Shown piece after piece: positions 1-6,566 of a DNA stretch of 7,696 nucleotides (positions within the stretch are counted from its first letter, which is position 1; each line of letters begins with the position of its first letter). Location: positions 1 through 7,696 of the forward strand of contig JAIRNB010000057.1 in the NCBI GenBank assembly GCA_031258265.1, given 5' to 3'. Position numbers and translations under genes: made by a program. This DNA comes from Treponema sp. GTDB taxonomy: Bacteria > Spirochaetota > Spirochaetia > Treponematales > Breznakiellaceae. The notes beneath the pieces were generated by a model that saw nothing but the letters and a program-made list of their open reading frames with translations, made no database searches and was not told the origin of the DNA.

Positions 1-116
1 TGATCCGTCCGAGAGGCCGCCCTCTGACTGCCGGGGGGGACAAGTACCCGGTAATTCCAAATTTGGAAAAAATATTGGTTCAGCCTAAAAGCTGTGAGTT
101 TCCGGGAAACAGATTG
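1..116. other. Downstream region of the nuclease-like gene, no supported gene
   Basis: This stretch lies beyond the 3' end of the minus-strand gene. I see no supported complete gene. A 14-bp perfect palindrome (TTCCAAATTTGGAA) sits at 55-68, and a small stem with loop occurs at 81-94 (CAGC/GCTG). On the minus strand that small stem is followed, after a gap, by a T-run, so it could be a weak terminator for the leftward gene, but it is short. A 28-codon open frame from 2 to the TAA at 86-88 could be the tail of a gene entering from the left; nothing in it is recognisable. Confidence 0.3.
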
Positions 117-725
117 CTACCATTCCTTCACAAAGTATTTGCCTTCCGGCCTGATAATATTAAAGGTGTCGCCCGACGGCACAACTACGAAAAAACCGTT
201 TCCCAGGGCGCGATGCTTTACCGAATCACTGACAACGACTCCGGCGACGGCTCCCAAATATTTCCGGGCATCCCCGTGAAGGTCCGCATAGCGGCGCATC
301 TTTTCCATGCGTTTTACATGGTTCGTTATGTCTTTTACGGAGGGGGTGGCTTTAATTTCGACAACCATAACTTTGTCGCCGTTTTGGAGGAACACGTCGA
401 CTTCCACAAAGATATTGTTTTTTTGGTCGGTGATTTTAAGGTCGCGGCTGGCTATCTCGAAGACGAAGCCCAGGGCTTTGAACTTGTCCAAAAGGTTGGG
501 GACGACCATGTGTTCCACCATGTCGCCGAATCGGTTGGTCAATTCTCCGACCCTTTTGTCGGTTTCTTTCATCTGCCTGCCGGTTTCTTTGATCTGCCGG
601 TCGGTTGCCTCTATATGCTTCCTGGTTTCCCGGAACTGTTCTCTGGTCTCCTGGAACATTTTCCAGACCTTCTCAAAGGTAGGGGGATCATTGGGGTCTA
701 TGGCGAAGTCCTGGGTTGTTTCCAT
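117..725 (-). CDS. DUF3782-like coiled-coil protein with PD-(D/E)XK nuclease-type core
   Basis: This encodes a 202-residue cytoplasmic protein without signal peptide or membrane segment. Residues 24-72 form an unbroken heptad coiled coil in which a hydrophobic residue (F, I, M or V) recurs every seven positions, followed by repeated ETR/ETD/ETG triplets. The C-terminal half looks like a PD-(D/E)XK fold: a helix with E71, then a strand pair with E108-V-D110 and E123-I-K125, matching the D...ExK catalytic pattern, and a closing mixed alpha/beta region. This arrangement matches the DUF3782-type proteins found in treponemes and some archaea, whose function is unknown; nuclease activity is an inference from the motif. 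The start at 725 is chosen because AGGAG precedes it at good spacing; a longer frame starting at 803 lacks this and would swallow the palindrome at 786-807. The gene is divergent from the M48-sbcDC operon. The C-terminal end looks complete for the family. Confidence 0.8.
   Translation of the reverse strand: METTQDFAIDPNDPPTFEKVWKMFQETREQFRETRKHIEATDRQIKETGRQMKETDKRVGELTNRFGDMVEHMVVPNLLDKFKALGFVFEIASRDLKITDQKNNIFVEVDVFLQNGDKVMVVEIKATPSVKDITNHVKRMEKMRRYADLHGDARKYLGAVAGVVVSDSVKHRALGNGFFVVVPSGDTFNIIRPEGKYFVKEW
560..664 (-). repeat. Five degenerate 21-bp units encoding coiled-coil heptads
   Basis: Within the nuclease-like gene, consecutive 21-bp blocks at 560-580, 581-601, 602-622, 623-643 and 644-664 each encode one heptad. 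The first two are closest, matching at 18 of 21 positions by eye; the others have diverged. Because 21 bp equals exactly seven codons, gain or loss of a unit would lengthen or shorten the coil without breaking the frame. Confidence 0.65.
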
Positions 726-743
726 TGTCGGTCTCCTATGGCA

Positions 744-772
744 AATATACTGTATTTTCGCCATTTCTGTAA
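744..772 (-). promoter_or_regulatory. Candidate promoter of the nuclease-like gene
   Basis: Reading the minus strand, a TATATT -10 element (complement of 744-749; five of six match to TATAAT) lies about 18 bp upstream of the start codon. A poor -35 candidate, TTACAG (complement of 767-772), sits 17 bp further upstream. The -10 is credible, the -35 is weak, and the 5' leader would be very short. Confidence 0.35.
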
Positions 773-785
773 GCGGTGGAAGCTT

Positions 786-807
786 ATCTATGACAAATGT
801 CATAGAT
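786..807. promoter_or_regulatory. 22-bp near-perfect palindrome, candidate operator
   Basis: Two 10-bp arms, ATCTATGACA and TGTCATAGAT, are exact reverse complements separated by AA. The site lies about 60 bp upstream of the leftward gene's start codon and about 14 bp upstream of its candidate -35. There is no T-run on either side, so it does not look like a terminator. The two-fold symmetry and position suggest a binding site for a dimeric regulator. I cannot assign it to a known regulator family. It might act on the leftward gene, the rightward operon, or both. Confidence 0.55.
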
Positions 808-896
808 TAACGGGTAAAATATAAAAGAAAGGGAACAAAACATAACGGTGAAGACACCATGGGCGAATGTGGCACAGCGCGGATGCCGGCCTCCAG

Positions 897-1054
897 GGGG
901 GTAGCGGAGAAGACCGGAGGGGCAAACCAGGGTAAACCTTGGTTTACCCTGAGGGTTTGACACGAGGACTTCGCAGCGAGGGGGGACCGGGATGAATAGC
1001 CGTGGGCTGTATTGGAGGCAGAGTCCCGGCTTTTGGAACCTGTGGCCCCCCCTT
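897..1054 (+). repeat. Dispersed GC-rich repeat, copy 1
   Basis: This ~158-bp element matches the reverse complement of 6567-6721. The left core, 897-1004, aligns without gaps to 6614-6721 with about 100 of 108 identical bases by hand. The right third (1005-1054) is more diverged but ends in the same GTG(G)-C7-TT motif. The element contains the hairpin at 923-959 and several G or C homopolymers of six to seven bases. It carries no open frame conserved in both copies, since copy 1 has in-frame stops where copy 2 is open. It might be a miniature mobile element or REP-like repeat; no transposase or clear target duplication is visible. It lies upstream of the M48 promoter zone. Confidence 0.8.
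923..959 (+). repeat. Conserved hairpin inside repeat copy 1
   Basis: The outer arms CAAACC (923-928) and GGTTTG (954-959) flank the inner arms AGGGTAAACC (929-938) and GGTTTACCCT (941-950), with a two-base centre and a three-base bulge at 951-953. The same architecture is present in copy 2 at 6659-6695 in inverted orientation. There is no adjoining T-run in copy 1, so it is not a classical intrinsic terminator. Confidence 0.65.
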
Positions 1055-1063
1055 AAAACAGGC

Positions 1064-1142
1064 TTACCTGCCCTTTTCTTTTTACCTGTCCCTTTTTATA
1101 ATCGATGTTTCTATATGTTCCATACGGTATATTCCATTCGGT
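1064..1142 (+). promoter_or_regulatory. Promoter zone of the M48-sbcD-sbcC operon
   Basis: A consensus-perfect -10 hexamer, TATAAT, lies at 1097-1102, about 70 bp before the M48 start codon. No good -35 is present at 17 bp spacing, since that region is a T-rich tract, so activator dependence is possible. Two pairs of direct repeats flank the -10. TTACCTG followed by C/T-rich DNA occurs at 1064 and again at 1082 (period 18). A 15-bp unit, TATRTTCCATWCGGT, occurs at 1114-1128 and 1128-1142 (period 14, 13 of 15 identical). The second unit overlaps another -10-like TATATT at 1128-1133. The spacing of the repeats suggests protein binding sites; this is an inference. Confidence 0.4.
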
Positions 1143-1173
1143 GATTTTTATATGCTGATTCTTGGGGGGCGCT

Positions 1174-1992
1174 ATGAAGAAAGCAATCGTATTTCTTGCG
1201 GTGGTAATGATAAGCGGCGGATTAATTGCCGCCTGTGTTACTAATCCCCTTACCGGTAAAAGCACGATGGCCTTGGTGGGTAAGGCGGAGCTTTTTTCTT
1301 CGTCATTCCAGCAGTACGATGAATTTCTTGCGGAACACCAGGTCCTTAGCGGTACCGCCGAGGCTTTCCTGGTGGAGCGGGTGGGAATAAGAATCCGGGA
1401 GGCGGCGGAAAAGTGGCTTATCTCCGAGGGGGCGGGGACTTATCTGGCGGATTACCGCTGGGAGTACAAACTGGTCCGGGATGATCAGGTAAACGCCTGG
1501 TGTATGCCTGGGGGCAAGATCGTGGTGTATACGGGGATTCTGCCGTTTACCCAGAGCGAGGCGGGGCTGGCCACGGTCATGGGTCACGAGGTTTCCCATG
1601 CCCTCCTTAACCACGGGCAGCAGCGGATGAGCGCCGCCATGCTGCAACAGTTTGGGGCCGCGGGCCTGACTTTGCTTACCGGCAACCGGAGTCAGGAAAG
1701 CCAGGCCCTGGCGATGACTCTCTACGGCGCGGGGTCCGAGCTTTTCGGCATCCTGCCTTTCAGCCGGAATCATGAAAGCGAGGCCGACAGGATCGGCCTT
1801 ATCCTTATGGCTATCGCGGGTTACAACCCGGAGGAGGCGGTGCCGTTTTGGGAACGGATGAGCGCGGCCGGTGGGGGCGCTGTGCCGGAGTTCCTCTCCA
1901 CCCATCCGTCGGACGCCACCCGTATCCGGGATCTGCGGCGGGAAATGCCGGGGGCAAAGATAAAGGCCGCCGAATTCGGAATCGTATTCTAA
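1174..1992 (+). CDS. M48-family zinc metallopeptidase, predicted lipoprotein
   Basis: This encodes a 272-residue protease of the M48 family (YggG/LoiP and OMA1-like group). The first 20 residues are a lipoprotein signal peptide: MKK, a hydrophobic stretch, then the lipobox I-A-A-C with the acylated cysteine at Cys21. The mature protein should therefore be anchored in the envelope facing the periplasm. The zinc site is complete: H138-E-V-S-H142 gives two histidine ligands and the catalytic glutamate, and E201 of ESEAD (201-205) is the third ligand. A conserved S-T-H-P-S motif (242-246) precedes the C-terminal R-I-R, as is usual for the family. Relatives degrade misfolded or damaged envelope proteins; the substrate here is unknown. 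The ATG at 1174 is preceded at 4 bp by a G6 run (1164-1169) acting as ribosome binding site. A TTG at 1162 in the same frame would add four residues and use the G-run as codons, so I reject it. It is the first gene of an operon: sbcD starts 13 bp after its stop. Confidence 0.92.
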   Translation: MKKAIVFLAVVMISGGLIAACVTNPLTGKSTMALVGKAELFSSSFQQYDEFLAEHQVLSGTAEAFLVERVGIRIREAAEKWLISEGAGTYLADYRWEYKLVRDDQVNAWCMPGGKIVVYTGILPFTQSEAGLATVMGHEVSHALLNHGQQRMSAAMLQQFGAAGLTLLTGNRSQESQALAMTLYGAGSELFGILPFSRNHESEADRIGLILMAIAGYNPEEAVPFWERMSAAGGGAVPEFLSTHPSDATRIRDLRREMPGAKIKAAEFGIVF

Positions 1993-2005
1993 ACGGGGAT
2001 CACTA

Positions 2006-3361
2006 TTGCTGAAATTTCTTCATACCGCGGATTTACACCTGGGTAAGACTTTTTATGAGCTGCCCCTGATTGAAGATCAAAGCTATGCGCTGGATCAGAT
2101 CGCGGAGATATTGCGTGATCCTTCCTACCGGGCCCTTGTTATCGCCGGGGATGTCTATGACCGTTCCGTTCCCTCCCCGGAGGCGGTGCGGCTTTTCGGT
2201 TCCTTCCTTGCCAGGCTTAAATCCCAAAATCCCAGCCTGGAACTGCTTATTATCCCCGGAAACCACGATTCCCCCGCCCGCCTGGGTTTTGGACGGGAAC
2301 TCTTTGCGGAATTGGGAATCCACCTGGCCGGGGAAGCCGAAGGGTCCTTTGAACCGGTGATACTACGGGCCTTACCCAAGGGCAAGGGAGAGTTCAAGGG
2401 TAAGGGAGAGCCCAAGGGTAAGGGAGAAATGGAAAACATGGCGGGGAACGAAGGCTGCGCCTTTTTCCTTCTCCCCTTCCTGAACCCCGGCAGCCTGAGC
2501 GGTGGAACGGAAGACGATTCCCCGGAACCGGAGCTTCTGCGTTCCCAGGCCCAGCTTGCATCGGAGGCGGCCAGGCGGCTGGAACAGGGCCGGCGGCGCT
2601 GGGCGGACCGGGGGATCCCCTACGCGGTGCTGGCCGCCCACCTTTTTGCCGGCGGCGGCAGGGAATCCGAATCCGAGCGGATCTTCCTGGGGGGCGCGGA
2701 GAAGGTGGACATGGGTCTCTTTGGGGCCTTCGATTATGTGGCCCTGGGGCACCTGCACCGCTGCCAGCGGGCGGGACAAAACGGCTGGTATTCGGGAAGC
2801 CCCCTGGCCTATTCCTTTGACGAGGCGGGTTCGGAAAAGTTTGTCCTTTCGGTAGAAATTGGGGTTACGGATTCAGACGGAGTTACAGATTCAGGCGGCG
2901 GGGAGGCCGAAGCCCCTGAACATAACGGAAAAACGCGGGTAAGGCCCCTCCCCATAAAGCCCCTGCACCGGGTAAGCCGTCTTTCCGGCCCCTTTGAACG
3001 TTTCAATCATCCTTCCCCCCAGGATACTGAACTCCTGGAAGCGGCGGAAGATTATATCGAGTTCAGCCTTAGCGATTCTTCCCTTACGGAGAATGCCCTG
3101 CCCCTCCTCCAGGCGCGCTACCCCCGGCTCCTCTCGGTCCGGCAGGATTCGGCCCGCCGGGGACTAGGGAGCGGCCGGCCGGAACTCCCGGTTGCGCCGG
3201 GGGGGCCCCGGGATACCGCCGCGGATTTTGAGGAATTCCTTATCAGCCTTTACGGCCAGGCCGATCCGGGAAAACTAAAACTGTTCCGGGAACTCCTTAG
3301 CCAGGCGGAAGCGGAGGAGCGGGAAGTTCCGCAGTCAGTCCCGGAAGGAAAATCCCCATGA
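2006..3361 (+). CDS. sbcD: Exonuclease SbcCD, nuclease subunit D (Mre11-type)
   Basis: This is a 451-residue metallophosphoesterase that supplies the nuclease of the SbcCD complex, which cleaves DNA hairpins and trims double-strand ends with Mn2+-dependent 3'-5' exonuclease and endonuclease activity. The motifs occur in order: H-T-A-D9-L-H11 at the N terminus, G-D49-V-Y-D, G-N86-H87-D88, A-H212, and G-H249-L-H251-R, followed by S-G-S-P (263-266), typical of SbcD. The start is TTG at 2006, because the DLH motif begins only nine residues in and any later start would remove it; GGGGA (1995-1999) serves as ribosome binding site. At 451 residues it is longer than the roughly 400 residues of E. coli SbcD. 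Part of the excess is a charged tandem K-G-K-G-E insert (about 124-145) and a second short repeat near 287-299. The C-terminal region (340-440) should include the SbcC-contacting part. It overlaps sbcC by 4 bp. Confidence 0.95.
   Translation: MLKFLHTADLHLGKTFYELPLIEDQSYALDQIAEILRDPSYRALVIAGDVYDRSVPSPEAVRLFGSFLARLKSQNPSLELLIIPGNHDSPARLGFGRELFAELGIHLAGEAEGSFEPVILRALPKGKGEFKGKGEPKGKGEMENMAGNEGCAFFLLPFLNPGSLSGGTEDDSPEPELLRSQAQLASEAARRLEQGRRRWADRGIPYAVLAAHLFAGGGRESESERIFLGGAEKVDMGLFGAFDYVALGHLHRCQRAGQNGWYSGSPLAYSFDEAGSEKFVLSVEIGVTDSDGVTDSGGGEAEAPEHNGKTRVRPLPIKPLHRVSRLSGPFERFNHPSPQDTELLEAAEDYIEFSLSDSSLTENALPLLQARYPRLLSVRQDSARRGLGSGRPELPVAPGGPRDTAADFEEFLISLYGQADPGKLKLFRELLSQAEAEEREVPQSVPEGKSP
2375..2428 (+). 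repeat. Three in-frame 18-bp tandem repeats in sbcD
   Basis: Units at 2375-2392, 2393-2410 and 2411-2428 share the pattern YYCAAGGGYAAGGGAGAR and encode (P/F)-K-G-K-G-E three times. The segment lies between the GNHD motif and the following core strand, where a surface loop is expected. A multiple-of-three unit allows copy-number change without frameshift. Confidence 0.85.
2864..2899 (+). repeat. Two in-frame 18-bp repeats in sbcD
   Basis: Units 2864-2881 and 2882-2899 both begin GTTAC(G/A)GATTCA and encode two V-T-D-S copies, each followed by a glycine-rich residue pair. They lie in the segment after the nuclease core and look like a low-complexity linker. Confidence 0.7.
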
Positions 3362-6300
3362 GACCTGTACGGCTGATCATGGAAAATTTCGGCCCCTTCG
3401 CCGGTAAGGCGGAACTGGATTTTTCCAAACTGGAAGATATTTTCCTCGTTACCGGCAAGACCGGTTCGGGAAAGACGACGATCTTTGACGCCCTTTGCTT
3501 TGCCCTCTACGGGGAGGTCCCCGGTTCCCGTTCCGCCTATGCCGCCCGCTTAAAAAGCGATCATACCGGGGAAGATGCGGAATGTATGGTAAGCCTGGAA
3601 TTCTCCCTGGGCAAAAACCAGGGCGGCAGGACCTACACGGTGGAGCGGCGGCCCAGGCAGGAAATAAAAAGGAAACGGGGCGGCGGCGTTACGGTCAAAG
3701 ATGAAACAGTAATACTATGGGAAAACAGCAATGGAAAAAAAAGCGTCCTGGGCAATAAAAAGGGGGAAGTAAACCAGAGGCTCCTGTCGCTTATCGGCCT
3801 GGAAGCCAGGGAATTTTTTAAGATCGTCCTCCTGCCCCAGGGTGAATTCGCCGAATTCCTGCGGCAAAATACCAATGAACGGCAAAAGGTACTGGGAAAA
3901 CTATTCCCCATCGAGGAAGCCCGGCGCGTCAAAGAACTGGCGGCAAAAAAGGCGCTGGAAGCGGACGCCGGTCTGGAGGAGGCCCTGCGGGCCCTGGAAT
4001 TACTGCGGGAGAGGGCCGGGGAAGAGCTCTACGAGGAGGCCCACGAAAGGGCCCGGCAGGTCTTTGAGGGGGCCAGGGAAAAATTAAAAACCCTGGGGGA
4101 AACGGAGATCTACCTTGCCGGGCTCCTCTCCCTTAGACAGCGGGAGGCGGATTCCCTGGAACTCCTTAACAGGGCCCAGGGGGAGGGCCGGCGTATTGCC
4201 GAAGAAGAAAGCGGCATTGTGGAAAAGGGAATACGCCTGGACCGGTCCCGGAACGCCCGGCCCCTGGGAGAATTCCTGCGATCCCGGAAGGAGGCGCTGA
4301 AGGCCAGGGAAGAAAGCGCCGCGGCATTACTGCGGGCCGGGGAGGATCGAACAGGGGCCGAAAAGATTCTGGGGGAAGCGGAAAGCAGGGAAAAGGAAGC
4401 CGGGCAGCGGGAAAGGGAACTTATTGGCCTGCGGGAGCGGCGGCCCGCCCTGCTGGAACTGCGGGAGGAGGAAGCGGAGCTTCAGAAAGAACTGCGGGAC
4501 CTGGGGGAAACAAAGATCCGTTCCCTGGAACTGGCCCGGCAGCAGGACAAGCTGCGGGAGGACCTGGCCGGGGAAAAAGAAAATATCGAAGGGGCGGAGA
4601 ATCTGGCCGCCGAAGGGCCGGCCCTGGAGACCCTGCTGGATGAAAAACGAGGCCGGTTTGAATTTTACAAGAAACTCCGGGGCCTGGCGGAACGGAAAGA
4701 GGCGCTGGAAAGGGAACGGAAAAGTTCCCTGGATTTAATTGACAGCCTGGAAAAGGAAGAACAGGACCGGGAGTCCCGGATTCCCCTTATGGCCGATGAA
4801 CTGCGCTTTCTAAAAGAGGAACAGGGCCGGGAGGAAAGGGCGGACATGGCGGCCTTTCTTGCCCGGAACCTGGCGGAGGGGGAAGCCTGCCCTGTCTGCG
4901 GTTCCATGGAGCATCCCCGTCCCGCCCCGGCCCGGGATCGGCAATTCGGCCTGGAAGAACGGATTAAGGGGATGGAGAAGACCCTGGGGGATCTGGAAAA
5001 ACTCCAGGCCGGGGCAAAGGCGGAACTCCAGGCAAAAAAAGCGGAAAGGGCGCGGATCGCCGAAGAACTGCGGCGTTTGGAACAGGAAGCCGCCCTGGCC
5101 GGAAAAGAGGGGGGAATGTCAAACGCGGAATTCCCGGCCCCCTCCCCGGATAGCCCGGCCCTGCCGGGGACCGCCGAAATTGACAAGACAATCAGCGGCC
5201 TGGCGGGGGAACTCAACGGCCTCCTCTCCAAACAGTCAAAGCTTAGGGAAGCGGCCAGGGATATACAGAAATTCTACCAGCGGAGGACGGCGATTCAGGA
5301 CTCCCTGAATGAAACAGGGCGGCTCCTGGCGGCGGCCCTGGAACGGGAAAAATATCTGGAAGCCCAGGCGGCGGCAAAGACGGAACGCCGCCGGAAGTTT
5401 TTCGCCGCACTGCCCGAAACGGTATATCCGGCAAAGACCGGGGGAAAGGGAAACGCGGCGGAAATTCTTGCGGCCCTGGACAGGGCCATGGCGGATTTAG
5501 TACAATTCCTGGCCAGGCAGCGGGAGGAGCGGGAAGAGGCGGGCCGATCCCTGGCCAGGGCCCAGGCGGCGGAACAGGGGGCCCTGCAAAACCGGGATCA
5601 GGCCCGGACAAGGCTGCGGGAAGTGGAGGCCCTCCTGGAACGGGAACTGGCCGCATCCCCCTTTGCCTCTTTCCGGGAAGCAGAGGAAAGCCTTTTGGAT
5701 CAGGACGGGGAAAGGGAACTGGAAAAGGATATCCGGGAGTGGGGGGAGGAGAAGGCCAGGATAGAATCGTCAATAACGCTGCATCAGAAAAACCTGGAGG
5801 AGATCCGGGCCAGGCTGGGGACATTAAAACTACCGGAGGAGCTTTCCGGCCCCCTCCCCGGCCTTGGGGAAACGGAAAAACTTATGGACTCCCTAAAATC
5901 CCGGCGGGAACAGGCGGAGGAAGAACGGGACCGGGCCTTTGCCAGACTGCGGGACCTGGAACGGGACAAGGATGAACTGGAGGCGGCCCGGCGGCGTTAC
6001 GAAGATCAAAGCTCCCGGGCGGGGGAATGGCGGGCCCTGGCGGACGATCTGGCGGGGAAGAACCCCCAGAAACAGCCCTTCGATTCCTGGCTCCTGGGCT
6101 CCTACCTGGCGGAAATCGCCGGATATGCCACAAGCCGGCTGGAGAAGATGAGCGAGTACCGCTATTCCCTGCTCCTGGACAGCCAGCGCCAGCCGGGACA
6201 GCGGGGATACGCGGGCCTTGACCTTACCGTCTTCGACGCCCACACCGGGAAAAACCGGCCCTGCGCCACCCTGTCCGGGGGAGAAAGCTTCCTGGCCTCC

Positions 6301-6558
6301 ATCAGTCTGGCCCTGGGGCTGGCGGACTCCATCCAGGCCCGCTCCGGGGGCCTAAAGCTGGACGCGGTGTTTATCGACGAAGGATTTGGCAGCCTTGACG
6401 AGGAAACCCTGGACAAGGCCATGCTCATCCTTGATGAGCTGCGGGATCACCGGATGGTGGGCCTTATCTCCCATGTGGGGGAAATGCGTTCCCGGATTCC
6501 CTGCAGAGTAGAAGTAGTAAAAACCGCCGTAGGTTCCAAAATTCTTAACGCCCGGTAA
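3358..6558 (+). CDS. sbcC: Exonuclease SbcCD, ATPase subunit C (Rad50-type SMC)
   Basis: This is a 1066-residue ABC-type ATPase that pairs with SbcD, close in length to E. coli SbcC (about 1048). The N-terminal head carries Walker A G-K-T-G-S-G-K-T (33-40) and a Q-loop L-P-Q161-G-E-F. A long E/R/L/A-rich coiled coil follows to about residue 505. The zinc hook C511-P-V-C514-G-S then sits at the apex with the usual H-P after it. The returning coil ends near 895, interrupted by Pro/Gly/Ser-rich breaks around 582-606 and 682-700. The C-terminal head has the ABC signature L-S-G-G-E (972-976), Walker B with F-I-D1007-E1008, the D-loop S-L-D (1012-1014) and the H-loop histidine H1039. All catalytic residues are present, so the gene appears intact. 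The ATG overlaps the sbcD stop (ATGA) and AAGGA lies 8 bp upstream, so translational coupling is likely. No intrinsic terminator with a T-run follows; the repeat copy 2 begins 8 bp after the stop. The coding strand is strikingly purine- and GC-rich. Confidence 0.96.
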   Translation: MRPVRLIMENFGPFAGKAELDFSKLEDIFLVTGKTGSGKTTIFDALCFALYGEVPGSRSAYAARLKSDHTGEDAECMVSLEFSLGKNQGGRTYTVERRPRQEIKRKRGGGVTVKDETVILWENSNGKKSVLGNKKGEVNQRLLSLIGLEAREFFKIVLLPQGEFAEFLRQNTNERQKVLGKLFPIEEARRVKELAAKKALEADAGLEEALRALELLRERAGEELYEEAHERARQVFEGAREKLKTLGETEIYLAGLLSLRQREADSLELLNRAQGEGRRIAEEESGIVEKGIRLDRSRNARPLGEFLRSRKEALKAREESAAALLRAGEDRTGAEKILGEAESREKEAGQRERELIGLRERRPALLELREEEAELQKELRDLGETKIRSLELARQQDKLREDLAGEKENIEGAENLAAEGPALETLLDEKRGRFEFYKKLRGLAERKEALERERKSSLDLIDSLEKEEQDRESRIPLMADELRFLKEEQGREERADMAAFLARNLAEGEACPVCGSMEHPRPAPARDRQFGLEERIKGMEKTLGDLEKLQAGAKAELQAKKAERARIAEELRRLEQEAALAGKEGGMSNAEFPAPSPDSPALPGTAEIDKTISGLAGELNGLLSKQSKLREAARDIQKFYQRRTAIQDSLNETGRLLAAALEREKYLEAQAAAKTERRRKFFAALPETVYPAKTGGKGNAAEILAALDRAMADLVQFLARQREEREEAGRSLARAQAAEQGALQNRDQARTRLREVEALLERELAASPFASFREAEESLLDQDGERELEKDIREWGEEKARIESSITLHQKNLEEIRARLGTLKLPEELSGPLPGLGETEKLMDSLKSRREQAEEERDRAFARLRDLERDKDELEAARRRYEDQSSRAGEWRALADDLAGKNPQKQPFDSWLLGSYLAEIAGYATSRLEKMSEYRYSLLLDSQRQPGQRGYAGLDLTVFDAHTGKNRPCATLSGGESFLASISLALGLADSIQARSGGLKLDAVFIDEGFGSLDEETLDKAMLILDELRDHRMVGLISHVGEMRSRIPCRVEVVKTAVGSKILNAR

Positions 6559-6566
6559 TCGTAAGT

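Larger units (their letters stand above)
726..1173. other. Divergent intergenic region without a supported gene
   Basis: This 448-bp stretch separates the leftward nuclease-like gene from the rightward M48-sbcDC operon. From left to right it holds the candidate leftward promoter, the 22-bp palindrome, an AT-rich spacer (808-845), the dispersed repeat copy 1, and a T-rich promoter zone with two direct-repeat pairs. A 33-codon ATG frame at 859-960 runs into the repeat and is not supported as a gene: it has no clear ribosome binding site, and comparison with the second repeat copy shows non-coding substitutions. Confidence 0.6.

Noticed and set aside
81..94. Possible terminator of the leftward gene
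   Set aside because: The stem is only four base pairs with a six-base loop, and the T-run is separated from it by more than ten bases.
63..824. 253-residue plus-strand open frame
   Set aside because: It lies antisense to the nuclease-like gene, whose minus-strand frame has a ribosome binding site, regular heptads and a PD-(D/E)XK motif. The plus frame has no recognisable domain.
859..960. 33-codon ATG open frame entering repeat copy 1
   Set aside because: It has no clear ribosome binding site, and comparison with copy 2 shows second-codon-position changes and loss of the stop, which is not a coding pattern.
5243..5824. 193-residue proline-rich minus-strand frame inside sbcC
   Set aside because: It is a shadow caused by the GC- and purine-rich coding strand of sbcC. 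The proline-rich composition is the antisense of Gly/Arg/Glu codons.
3358..6558. Possible chromosome-segregation SMC or RecN protein
   Set aside because: The CPVCGS zinc hook, the N-terminal sequence, the length and the overlap with sbcD identify it as SbcC.
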